The notes under the pieces were generated by a model. It searched no databases and was not told the DNA's origin. It was given only the letters and a program-made list of their open reading frames with translations. The translations under genes and the position numbers were made by a program. Source: Pseudomonas sp. AB6 (GTDB lineage Bacteria > Pseudomonadota > Gammaproteobacteria > Pseudomonadales > Pseudomonadaceae). Taken from it: a DNA stretch of 64,000 nucleotides. Location: positions 1,048,501 to 1,112,500 of the forward strand of contig NZ_JAVIWJ010000001.1 of NCBI RefSeq assembly GCF_034314105.1, in the 5' to 3' direction. Positions 39,303 to 46,551 of the stretch are shown here, in pieces. Each line of letters starts with the position of its first letter. The stretch's first letter is position 1.

Positions 39303-39324
39303 GTTATACTGGTTGAATGTACAG
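39303..39324 (-). promoter_or_regulatory. Promoter-like element with LexA-like box
   Basis: On the minus strand CTGTACATTCAACCAG (39309-39324) fits CTG-N10-CAG, with one half-site mismatch (CCAG for ACAG). It is directly followed by a -10-like TATAAC (39303-39308). It would place the coiled-coil gene under SOS control if LexA binds. Confidence 0.4.
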
Positions 39325-39346
39325 TAATGCAGGAATGGAAATTGCG

Positions 39347-39556
39347 CTATTCGGGGTGACGAGCTGTAGTAGGGGAGTAGATTGCGGCGCCGAGAATAGC
39401 GAAAGCGAGCGCTTTTTTCTTGCTACCCCCGTGCATTTCTAAAAGCCTTTCCCATGCCGCCGCGAGCTCCGGCTCAGTTTTTGGGTTTATCAGTGCTTGA
39501 ATCTGGATCTGCTCAGACCTGTATCGGGCGGTAGCTTCTTTCTGCGCCTTACTCAT
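39347..39556 (-). CDS. Ribbon-helix-helix protein, candidate anti-CRISPR-associated (Aca) repressor
   Basis: This 69-residue protein has the layout of a ribbon-helix-helix DNA-binding protein: a basic front, a short strand (SEQIQIQALIN), helix A (ELAAAWERLLEMHGG) and helix B (SKKKALAFAILGAA). It is translationally coupled to the AcrIF11-like gene (ATGA overlap). Aca proteins are small DNA-binding repressors encoded next to acr genes that shut down the strong acr promoter. Known Aca families are mostly helix-turn-helix, so this could be a new type. The matching 16-bp palindrome in the promoter supports the idea. An unrelated small protein remains possible. Confidence 0.65.
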   Translation of the reverse strand: MSKAQKEATARYRSEQIQIQALINPKTEPELAAAWERLLEMHGGSKKKALAFAILGAAIYSPTTARHPE

Positions 39557-40011
39557 GCCTTCACTAGCTCTAATTCGCGCCCCAGCATATCGATCATGTA
39601 TGAAGTACCTTGCTCGTCGGATACCTCGACGCCGCGAAAGCCTAGTAGCTTGGCGGCGCGAGCGGTGAACAGTTGAATGTCCCAGCTTGCATCTGCCAAG
39701 TCTTCAGCCTCAACGTTACTGTCGATATCAAAAATGCTGACTGATTCCTCTATCAGGGCTTCGGCCGCATCCGCATCTATGCCTAGGCGCGTAGCCAATT
39801 TTGCGACTAGCACTGCAAGCTTGCTGGCATCTTCGTGATGAAATAGACGGCCAGCTTCAATTATAGAATCGTCAGACACTTCAATTTTGTAGGCGAAGTG
39901 AGTACCTGCGGTCATTACGTATTCGCTATCGGAGAAAAACAGAAACTCATTGAAGCGGCCATGCATATGAATGCTGGTAATTTCGGCAGGGCTGGTGTGA
40001 ATGAGTTCCAT
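39553..40011 (-). CDS. acrIF11: AcrIF11-like anti-CRISPR protein
   Basis: This 152-residue protein resembles Pseudomonas AcrIF11 throughout as I recall it: MELIHTSPAEITSIHMHGRF, EFLFFSDSEYVMTAG, EVSDDSIIEAG, then LGFRGVEVSDEQGTSYMIDM near the end. AcrIF11 is an ADP-ribosyltransferase that modifies Cas8f of the type I-F Cascade and blocks target DNA recognition. The start is ATG 40011, preceded by AAGGAGAT; an in-frame ATG at 40029 would include the ribosome site. It has its own promoter with a palindromic operator and is followed by the candidate Aca gene. It lies at the extreme right of the prophage, between lysis genes and attR. Identification is from memory of the family, without alignment. 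Confidence 0.82.
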   Translation of the reverse strand: MELIHTSPAEITSIHMHGRFNEFLFFSDSEYVMTAGTHFAYKIEVSDDSIIEAGRLFHHEDASKLAVLVAKLATRLGIDADAAEALIEESVSIFDIDSNVEAEDLADASWDIQLFTARAAKLLGFRGVEVSDEQGTSYMIDMLGRELELVKA

Positions 40012-40035
40012 GTTGATCTCCTTGGGCATGTCATA

Positions 40036-40064
40036 AGTATATTTATATCATATGATATACACAA
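40036..40064 (-). promoter_or_regulatory. Promoter of the acr operon
   Basis: On the minus strand TTGTGT (40059-40064) and TATACT (40036-40041) are separated by 17 nt, followed by AAGGAGAT before the acr ATG. The transcript leader would be about 20 nt. The promoter is strong by eye, as expected for an early-expressed acr gene. Confidence 0.75.
40044..40059. promoter_or_regulatory. 16-bp perfect palindrome, candidate Aca operator
   Basis: TATATCATATGATATA equals its own reverse complement and fills the spacer between the acr -35 and -10. A dimeric repressor bound here would exclude RNA polymerase. It is the only such palindrome I see in this part of the prophage. Confidence 0.75.
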
Positions 40065-40246
40065 GGGATTTATTCAGCTGGATTGTGTTCGTTCGGCAGG
40101 ACGCCGGGGGAGGGCGGGGTAAGTGGTCAAAACACCACAGGGACTTTTGCGGGGAAACGTGAAATACGGTTGAGCACGGTTAGGCATCGATTGCAGTGGG
40201 CGCCGTTCCAAAGTGCTGTCCCGTATAGCTATTTTCGGTATCTGCC
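40065..40246. other. Non-coding right end of prophage
   Basis: I see no gene between the acr promoter and attR. Short related tracts (ATACGGTTGAGCACGGTTAGG near 40165-40185, in part repeated) could be integrase or excisionase arm sites, but this is speculative. Confidence 0.4.
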
Positions 40247-40294
40247 AGCATGGGGTGCTAGGGGTCGAGTGTTCGAATCACTCCGTCCCGACCA
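40247..40294 (+). other. attR: 3' half of tRNA-Pro(GGG)
   Basis: The segment contains a GGGG anticodon-loop context (CATGGGGTGCTAG), the T arm GAGTG-TTCGAAT-CACTC, the 3' acceptor strand CGTCCCG, discriminator A and CCA. The 5' half expected for a full tRNA (acceptor CGGGACG, D arm) is absent and replaced by unrelated sequence. So this is a duplicated 3' fragment at the right prophage boundary, with the intact tRNA expected at attL outside the window. The anticodon loop ATGGGGT implies GGG (Pro). Confidence 0.82.
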
Positions 40295-40303
40295 TATAAT
40301 TCA

Positions 40304-40344
40304 AGGGGTTGCGAGATTTTATCTCGCGACCCCTTTTTATTTTT
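40304..40344 (+). terminator. Native terminator of the tRNA-Pro gene
   Basis: AGGGGTTGCGAGA and TCTCGCGACCCCT form a 13-bp stem with one mismatch, followed by a T-rich run. It lies 10 nt after the CCA end. Confidence 0.8.
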
Positions 40345-40960
40345 GTTCGTTTTTACCCCCCACAAAATTACTGGCTCTGGGTAGATTCGTCACGGCTTCG
40401 TGTGAGCGGACGCCAGCACGCGCGTGTGGTCTCTGTGCCAATGATCTTTGGCCTTCTCTTCCGTTCCAGACGCTCCTAAGGTCTGCGACCGATCTGGCTG
40501 GAAGGTTAATCATCAGCTTGCCTGTCTAAAGTCGCTCAAGTCTTCCAGCGTGCCTGGTAGTCGAACTTGGGCGGCATCGGATCAGATAGCTGCCGGGAAC
40601 CAGGCTGCGCAGGTCGTAGCCCATCATCAACAATCCCTCCGAAGGCATGGCAGCGGTCTACCAGGCTGGGCTATTTGGCGAATAATTGGACTCTGCCAGT
40701 ACCGCACGGAAGTTCTGGATATGAGGGAAACTCATGCCCCCATGACTTTTAATGGTTATAGCCCCACCAACGCCCGGTGTTAAAAATCGCAAACACAGCT
40801 CATCAACAACAAAAAGAGCGTTTGCAATCATGACTAAGCCTCACTGCCGCGTCCTCGCCAGCCTTGTGCTGCACTTTTCGTATCCCGACGTTTGCCACCC
40901 GATCTTTACGATTCGCGTGCGCTTCTGATCACCCGAAAAATCCAAAAAGAGTAACGACTC
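40345..40960. other. Gene-poor stretch after attR
   Basis: These 616 bases carry no frame I can support. Several short open frames exist but lack ribosome sites and look like chance. The sequence may hold old gene debris. An A-rich tract near 40785-40825 and AAAGAGTAACGACTC just before 40961 probably hold the promoter and leader of the fae-like operon. Confidence 0.5.
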
Positions 40961-41473
40961 ATGAAAGAACTCGACCTGTACATCGGTGAAGGTTTCGAAG
41001 GCCCTGGCGTGAACGCCGCGCACATCAACATTCTGATCGGCCCGCGCAACGGTCCGGCGGGGCAAGCGTTTGCCAATAGCCTGGCGTCGCCAAGCCAAGG
41101 CCATTGCCCGTTTATGGTGATCGCCCAGCCCAATATTCCGGTCAAGCCGATGACCCTTTACGTCAACAAAGCCGCGATCAGCAGCGACTTGCACGGCAAC
41201 GCTACGTGGGGCGCATCCCAGGCCGGTATTGCCAAGGCTGTGTTGGAAGCACTGCTGGACGGAACCTTGCCGCCGGAAGCCGAAGACGAGTGGGCCATCG
41301 TGACCGCTAACTGGGTCAACCCGGCCTGCGATGACCTCGATGCGGTCTTCCTGAACAACTACAACGCCTGCCGCACCGCAATCCGCGCCGCTCTGACCGG
41401 CAAGCCGGAAACCGCGCAACTGGCGGATGTGGTCGATCACATCAGCAACCCTTTCTACACACCAAAAGCCTGA
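40961..41473 (+). CDS. fae: Formaldehyde-activating enzyme (Fae) homologue
   Basis: This 170-residue protein aligns in pattern with Fae: YIGEGFEGPGVNAAHINILI with the catalytic-type His21, IGPRNGPAGQAFANSLASPS, FMVIAQPNIPVKPMTLYVNK and GIAKAVLEALLDGTLPPEAE. Classic Fae condenses formaldehyde with tetrahydromethanopterin in methylotrophs. Pseudomonas is not known for that cofactor, so this homologue may act on another carbonyl or cofactor, or sense aldehydes. It is first in a run with aldo/keto reductase, aldehyde dehydrogenase and MFS genes, consistent with aldehyde metabolism. Confidence 0.82.
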   Translation: MKELDLYIGEGFEGPGVNAAHINILIGPRNGPAGQAFANSLASPSQGHCPFMVIAQPNIPVKPMTLYVNKAAISSDLHGNATWGASQAGIAKAVLEALLDGTLPPEAEDEWAIVTANWVNPACDDLDAVFLNNYNACRTAIRAALTGKPETAQLADVVDHISNPFYTPKA

Positions 41474-41483
41474 GGTCTGCGCC

Positions 41484-42518
41484 ATGCAATACATTCGTTT
41501 GGGCAACTCCGGCCTGCAAGTCTCCCGCCTGTGCCTGGGCACCATGAACATGGGCACTCCGGACTGGAAACCGTGGATTTTCGATGAAAAGCAAAGCGAG
41601 CCGATCGTCGCCCACGCCCTCGACAACGGGGTGAATTTCATCGACCTGGCGGACTTTTATTCCGCTGGTGTTGGCGAGGAAGTGGTGGGGCGCATCGTCA
41701 AGCGTCTGGCCCGTCGCGAAGACCTGGTGATCACCACCAAAGTCGGCTACGGCACCCGCAACGGCATCAACGCCAGCGGCCATTCACGCAAGCACATCAT
41801 GGACAGCATCGACGCCTCGCTGAAGCGTCTGAGCATGGATTACGTTGATGTGTTCATGCTGCATTACTTCGACGTGAACACCCCGGTTGAAGAAACCATG
41901 AGCGCGATGAACGATATCGTTCGTTCCGGTAAGGCCCGTTACATCGGTGTCTCGACCATGCTCACCGGGCAACTGGCGAAGATCCTTATGGCCTGCGAGC
42001 GCAATGGCTGGGTCAAGCCGATCAACATGCAGCTGCAATTGAACTGCGCCTACCGTGAAGAGGAGCGCGAGATGATCCCGTTCTGCCGCGATCAGGGCCT
42101 CGGCGTTTCGGTGTTCAGCCCATTGGCTCGCGGCTTGCTGACCGGCGACGTGCAGTCGACGCGCAACCAGACCGACTTCTTCACGCAGCAAATGTACAGC
42201 GACGAAGCCTCGTTTGAGATCGCTCATTCGGTGCAGCGTGTGGCCCGCGCCCGTGGGGTGTCGAATGCGCAGATCGCTCAAGCCTGGGTCGCCAACCATC
42301 CGGGTGTCGATTGCATGCTGGTCGGCGCCGACACCACTGCGCAGTTTGACAGTGCCCTGGCGGCGCTGGAGACCAAACTCGATGGGGAAGAACTGCAGGA
42401 ACTGGAGCGCAACTATACCCCGTGCGACGTGATCAACGATTACACCGCCGGCAAACGCATCCTGCGCTCGGCTCGCCCGGGTTTGGAACGCTTTACTCTG
42501 ACCGAGGCTGTGGCATGA
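41484..42518 (+). CDS. Aldo/keto reductase
   Basis: This 344-residue NADPH-dependent oxidoreductase has the AKR tetrad: Asp54 and Tyr59 in FIDLADFY, Lys86 in TTKVGYG, His127 in MLHYFD. The start MQYIRLGNSGLQVSRLCLGT is typical. The ATG at 41484 follows GAGG. It probably interconverts an aldehyde or ketone with an alcohol. The gene lies 10 bp after the fae-like gene and overlaps the dehydrogenase gene by 4 bases, so all three are one operon. Confidence 0.9.
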   Translation: MQYIRLGNSGLQVSRLCLGTMNMGTPDWKPWIFDEKQSEPIVAHALDNGVNFIDLADFYSAGVGEEVVGRIVKRLARREDLVITTKVGYGTRNGINASGHSRKHIMDSIDASLKRLSMDYVDVFMLHYFDVNTPVEETMSAMNDIVRSGKARYIGVSTMLTGQLAKILMACERNGWVKPINMQLQLNCAYREEEREMIPFCRDQGLGVSVFSPLARGLLTGDVQSTRNQTDFFTQQMYSDEASFEIAHSVQRVARARGVSNAQIAQAWVANHPGVDCMLVGADTTAQFDSALAALETKLDGEELQELERNYTPCDVINDYTAGKRILRSARPGLERFTLTEAVA

Positions 42519-43948
42519 GCACGCTGATCCGTAACGGCAACTTCATCGACGGCCAATGGTCGAGCGGTGGTGCGACCTATCCGGTATTGAACCCGGCCAA
42601 TGGCGAAGTGATCGCCGACGTGCAAAAGGCCGGCGCCGAAGAAACCAACCTCGCCATCGCTGCGGCCAATCGCGCCTTGCCGACCTGGCGAAAACTGACT
42701 GCCAAAGAACGCAGTCAGCGCCTCAAGCGCTGGGGCGAACTGATGCTGAGCAACCAGAAAGATCTGGCCACTTTGCTCAGCCGCGAGCAGGGCAAGCCGC
42801 TGGCCGAAGCCATGGGCGAAGTGGTCTACGCCGCAAGCTTTCTGGAGTGGTTCGCCGAAGAAGCCAAGCGCGCTTACGGCGACGTGATCCCGAGCCACAA
42901 GGCTGATGCGCGGATCATCGTGGTCAAGGAAGCTATCGGCGTGGTTGCGGCGATCACCCCTTGGAACTTCCCGCTGGCGATGGTCACGCGCAAGGTCGGT
43001 CCGGCGCTAGCGGCAGGTTGCACAATGATTCTCAAACCTTCGGAGGAGACGCCGTTGTCAGCCTTCGCCTTGGCGGTGCTGGCCGAGCAGGCGGGGATCC
43101 CGCCCGGCGTATTCAACGTTATTTCCGGTGACGCCGTAGCGATTGGCGGGGCGCTGCAAGCTTCCAGCATCGTGCGCAAACTCTCGTTCACCGGCTCGAC
43201 TCGTACCGGCAAACTGCTGATGCGCCAAGCGGCGGATACGCTGAAGAAAGTCTCGCTGGAACTGGGCGGCAACGCGCCGTTCATTGTCTTCGACGATGCT
43301 GATCTGGACGCTGCGGTCAAAGGCGCGATGGCCTCGAAATTCCGCAACACCGGGCAGACCTGCGTCTGCGTGAACCGTTTTTTTATCCAGGACGGCGTCT
43401 ACGAAGCTTTCACCGGCAAACTCGCCGAAGCGGTAGCCGCGATGCGCGTCGGCAGTGCGTTGGACGGTGAAACCGAGCAAGGTCCGCTGATCAACGCCGC
43501 GGCGTTGGCCAAGGTTGAGTTGCACGTGAGTGACGCCTTGGAAAAGGGCGCGACGCTGTTGTGTGGCGGTCGTCGTCATGCGCTGGGCGGCACGTTCTAC
43601 GAACCGACCATCCTCACCGACGCCAACAGCGACATGCTGATCGCCCAGGATGAAACCTTTGGCCCGGTGGCCGCGTGCTTCCGTTTCAAGGACGAAGCCG
43701 ACGTGTTGCAACGGGCGAATGACACGCCTTACGGATTGTCGGCGTACTTCTACAGCCGCGATATCGGCCGCGTCTGGCGCATGGCCGAAGGCCTGGAGGC
43801 CGGTATGGTCGGGATCAACGAAGGAATTATCTCCACGGAAGTCGCCCCTTTCGGCGGCATCAAGGAATCCGGCCTGGGTCGCGAGGGCTCCAAGTATGGC
43901 TTGGAGGACTACCTGGAAATCAAATACCTGTTGATGGGTGGCCTCTAA
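42515..43948 (+). CDS. NAD(P)-dependent aldehyde dehydrogenase (succinate-semialdehyde dehydrogenase-like)
   Basis: This 477-residue protein has the full aldehyde dehydrogenase core: PWNFPLAM with Asn151, FTGSTRTGK, LELGGNAP with Glu249, and GQTCVC with the catalytic Cys283. The Cys-Val-Cys pair and ESGLGREGSKYGLEDYLEIK end are typical of the succinate-semialdehyde/glutarate-semialdehyde branch (GabD-like). It oxidises an aldehyde to an acid. The substrate in this operon is unknown but may be a product of the preceding reductase. Confidence 0.9.
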   Translation: MSTLIRNGNFIDGQWSSGGATYPVLNPANGEVIADVQKAGAEETNLAIAAANRALPTWRKLTAKERSQRLKRWGELMLSNQKDLATLLSREQGKPLAEAMGEVVYAASFLEWFAEEAKRAYGDVIPSHKADARIIVVKEAIGVVAAITPWNFPLAMVTRKVGPALAAGCTMILKPSEETPLSAFALAVLAEQAGIPPGVFNVISGDAVAIGGALQASSIVRKLSFTGSTRTGKLLMRQAADTLKKVSLELGGNAPFIVFDDADLDAAVKGAMASKFRNTGQTCVCVNRFFIQDGVYEAFTGKLAEAVAAMRVGSALDGETEQGPLINAAALAKVELHVSDALEKGATLLCGGRRHALGGTFYEPTILTDANSDMLIAQDETFGPVAACFRFKDEADVLQRANDTPYGLSAYFYSRDIGRVWRMAEGLEAGMVGINEGIISTEVAPFGGIKESGLGREGSKYGLEDYLEIKYLLMGGL

Positions 43949-43963
43949 CCTCCAACCGTACTC

Positions 43964-43995
43964 CCTATGGGAGCGAGCGAGCTCACTCCCATAGG
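43964..43995. terminator. Hairpin after the aldehyde dehydrogenase gene
   Basis: CCTATGGGAG and CTCCCATAGG pair perfectly over a 12-nt loop. There is no T run, and the GGGAGCGAGC sequence resembles Pseudomonas REP-type elements, so it may be a REP or a processed 3' end rather than a strict terminator. Confidence 0.6.
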
Positions 43996-44048
43996 TTCGA
44001 GCGTTACCGATTTTATTTCTCCGTCAATAACAACAATTGGAGACGAAC

Positions 44049-45413
44049 ATGTCCGCTCAGCCGATAAAGATCGATGACCTGCCCATCGGGCGCTTCCATA
44101 TCAAAATTGCAGGCCTCACGTTCGGCGCGCACTTCACCGACGGCTACATTCTCGGCCTGATCGGTATCGCTTTCACCCTGCTCAGCCCGCAGATGCACCT
44201 CGATGCATTCTGGCAAGGCTTGATTGGCGCCTCGGCACTGATTGGCTTGTTCCTCGGCAGCCTGTTCTTCGGCTGGATCTCCGACAGGGTCGGCCGACAG
44301 AAAATCTTCCTCGTCAGTTTTGTGCTGATCACCATTGCCTCGATGATGCAGTTCTACGCTGAAACTGCGATGCAACTGTTTCTCTGCCGGGTGCTGATCG
44401 GCATCGGACTGGGCGGCGACTTCAGCGTCGGCCACGCAATGCTCGCCGAGTTCTCGCCAAAAAAACATCGGGGTGTGTTGCTCGGTTCATTCAGCGTTAT
44501 CTGGACTTTCGGCTATGTCGCGGCGACCTTCGTCGGCACTGCGATGCTCCACCTCGGCGATGACGCCTGGCGCTGGATGCTGGCCTCTTCAGCCATCCCG
44601 GCAGCGTTCATCCTGATCGCGCGGATTGGCACGCCCGAGTCACCGCGCTGGTTGGTTAATCAGGGGCGGGTCGCCGAAGCACGGGCGATCGTCAAAAAAC
44701 ACCTGGGCGATAACGTCGAACTCGACGAAAGCCGCTCCACTGAAACCCGTTCCGGCTACGCGGTGCTGTTCAGCCGCGAATACCGCAAGCGCACGGCGTT
44801 CAACTGCCTGTTCTTCGTTTGCATCGTGATGCCGTACTTTGCGATCTACACGTTCCTGCCGTCGATTCTGCAGAAGATGGGCTTGGCCGAGGGCTTTGGC
44901 ACCGAGCTGATGCTGAATATGCTGCTGATCCTCGGCGCGTTGATCGGGATCTGGTGCACGGTGAAATTCTCGCGCCGGGGCTTCCTGATCAACTCGTTCA
45001 TCATCCTCGCGGTGGCGTTGTTCTTGTTGGCGGCGTTGCCGGGCAGTGCGGCGTTTCTGATGGTGCTGGTGTTCGGCGTGTTCACGCTGGTGCTGTCGGC
45101 GGTGAGCAACCTGGTGGGCGTGTTCCCGGCCGAGAGTTTCCCGACCGAAGTGCGGGCCAGCGGGATAGGACTGGCAACAGCAGTGAGTCGCCTGGGCTCG
45201 GCGGTCAGCACCTTTCTGTTGCCGGTGAGCGTGGCCGGGATTGGCTTGAGTCCGACCATGGGCATCCTGGCGACGATTCTCGCACTGGGCGCGATCATTT
45301 CCTGGGCCTGGGCGCCGGAGACCAAATCCCTGACGCTGAGCCAGGCGTGCAAGGCGCAGAGCCCGGTGGAGAGCGGTGCGACAGCCACAACAAAGGTTGC
45401 AGCCCCAGTCTAA
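44049..45413 (+). CDS. MFS transporter, sugar/aromatic-acid porter type
   Basis: This 454-residue protein has 12 predicted membrane helices. The MFS loop 2-3 motif is GWISDRVGRQKIFLVSFVL, with PESPRWLVNQGR after helix 6 and PAESFPTEVRASGIG near helix 10. These mark the metabolite:H+ symporter branch. It probably imports the substrate of the fae-like operon. ATG 44049 follows GGAGACG. A strong bidirectional terminator separates it from the convergent LysR gene. Confidence 0.87.
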   Translation: MSAQPIKIDDLPIGRFHIKIAGLTFGAHFTDGYILGLIGIAFTLLSPQMHLDAFWQGLIGASALIGLFLGSLFFGWISDRVGRQKIFLVSFVLITIASMMQFYAETAMQLFLCRVLIGIGLGGDFSVGHAMLAEFSPKKHRGVLLGSFSVIWTFGYVAATFVGTAMLHLGDDAWRWMLASSAIPAAFILIARIGTPESPRWLVNQGRVAEARAIVKKHLGDNVELDESRSTETRSGYAVLFSREYRKRTAFNCLFFVCIVMPYFAIYTFLPSILQKMGLAEGFGTELMLNMLLILGALIGIWCTVKFSRRGFLINSFIILAVALFLLAALPGSAAFLMVLVFGVFTLVLSAVSNLVGVFPAESFPTEVRASGIGLATAVSRLGSAVSTFLLPVSVAGIGLSPTMGILATILALGAIISWAWAPETKSLTLSQACKAQSPVESGATATTKVAAPV

Positions 45414-45414
45414 A

Positions 45415-45449
45415 AAACACCGACATCCCACATTGGGATGTCGGTGTTT
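45415..45449. terminator. Bidirectional terminator between MFS and LysR genes
   Basis: AAACACCGACATCCCA and TGGGATGTCGGTGTTT are a perfect 16-bp stem with a 3-nt loop, with A and T tracts at the two ends. It serves both convergent genes and overlaps the LysR stop codon. Confidence 0.9.
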
Positions 45450-46324
45450 CACGGCTTACCGACCAACCCCAACCACTGCGTAAACAACCGCACCTTCGAC
45501 AATTCCTGCTTATCATTCGCCACATCCAGCCAATACCCATAAGGCCCGAGCACTTCCACCGCAGTGATCGGCAACAGGCTGCCATTCGCCAACTCCTTTT
45601 CAATCATCTGCCGGTCAATCACCGCCAATCCACCACCGGCCAGTGCCGTGTGAATCACTTGGTCCAGCGTGCTGAATTCCAGCCCTTGCCCGGCCTCTAC
45701 ATCTTCGCGGCCCATCACCGCCAACCAGTTCTCCCACACCTTCAAGCGCTTGCCGTTATGCAGGATGTGCAGCAGCGGGAACTGTCGCAGATCTGGCGGC
45801 TGGCCGTTGACGAACAACTCCGGGCTGGCCACCGCCATGTGCCGTTCCATCACCAGCAACTGACTGCTGCAATGGTTGGCCGCATCGAGGCCGAAACGAA
45901 TGTGGCAGTCGATTTCCGCGAGGCTGTCGTAGCCGTTCTGATGGGTCACGCTGAGGCTGATGTCCGGGTAGCGTTGGCAGAATGTGCGCAGGTGCGCCGA
46001 CAACCAGCGCGTGGCCCAAGTCGGTGGTGCGACGATGCGCAGGTGTTGGCGCAGGTTGGGCACACGCACCGCTTGCAGGGCGCGTTCGACGTGGTCGAAC
46101 GCATCGCTCAATTGCGGGGAGAGGGCGAGGCCGGTTTCGGTCAGCGACAGGCCTCGGGGTGTGCGGATGAATAGCGTCACACCGAGATAATCCTCAAGCT
46201 GCTTGATCTGACGGCTGACCGCGCCTTGGGTGACGTTCAACCCCAAAGCCGCCTGGCTGAAACTGCGATGCCGTGCGACTTCTTCAAAGACGCGCAGCAT
46301 GTTGAGCGAAGGCAGTTGACGCAT
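45449..46324 (-). CDS. LysR-family regulator, GcvA-type
   Basis: This 291-residue protein has an N-terminal winged helix-turn-helix (LPSLNMLRVFEEVARHRSFS, QAALGLNVTQGAVSRQIKQL) and the GcvA-type effector domain (RIVAPPTWATRWLSAHLRTF, PDISLSV). It is convergent with the fae-like operon, so it may control that operon, the divergent-side porin and transporter cluster, or both. The effector is unknown. Confidence 0.9.
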   Translation of the reverse strand: MRQLPSLNMLRVFEEVARHRSFSQAALGLNVTQGAVSRQIKQLEDYLGVTLFIRTPRGLSLTETGLALSPQLSDAFDHVERALQAVRVPNLRQHLRIVAPPTWATRWLSAHLRTFCQRYPDISLSVTHQNGYDSLAEIDCHIRFGLDAANHCSSQLLVMERHMAVASPELFVNGQPPDLRQFPLLHILHNGKRLKVWENWLAVMGREDVEAGQGLEFSTLDQVIHTALAGGGLAVIDRQMIEKELANGSLLPITAVEVLGPYGYWLDVANDKQELSKVRLFTQWLGLVGKP

Positions 46325-46450
46325 GAAAGGGTGACTCCGGACCTGATACCGACGCCGGGAAACGTCGGGCAGGCTTATTGTTTTTGTTGAGGGTTTTGTA
46401 GGGCGTATCTGACACCTCTGGCACAGGCTGATGCAAGTGCTGTTTGGGCT

Positions 46451-46522
46451 GACGTTTTCGCGAGCAAGTCCGCTCCCACCGGTTATGCGCTAAACCTGCG
46501 GGAGCGGGCTTGCGTGCGAAGA
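46451..46522. repeat. REP-type inverted pair
   Basis: CGCGAGCAAGTCCGCTCCCA and GGGAGCGGGCTTGCGTGCGA face each other across about 25 bases, the typical arrangement of Pseudomonas REP doublets. It lies in the 227-bp gap between the LysR and porin genes, where I see no gene. Confidence 0.75.
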
Positions 46523-46551
46523 GACCTCGAGAACCTCCAAAATAATCGGGA

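Noticed and set aside
40247..40294. Possible 3' end of tmRNA (ssrA), a common prophage target
   Set aside because: The T arm, acceptor strand and especially the ATGGGGT anticodon loop with paired flanks fit tRNA-Pro(GGG). No tmRNA tag-coding region lies upstream.
40448..40783. 111-codon frame after attR
   Set aside because: No ribosome site, no recognisable motif and biased composition. I treat the region as gene-poor.
44819..46174. 451-codon rightward open frame across MFS and LysR genes
   Set aside because: It crosses a strong bidirectional terminator and is out of frame with the MFS gene and antisense to LysR. No protein motif.
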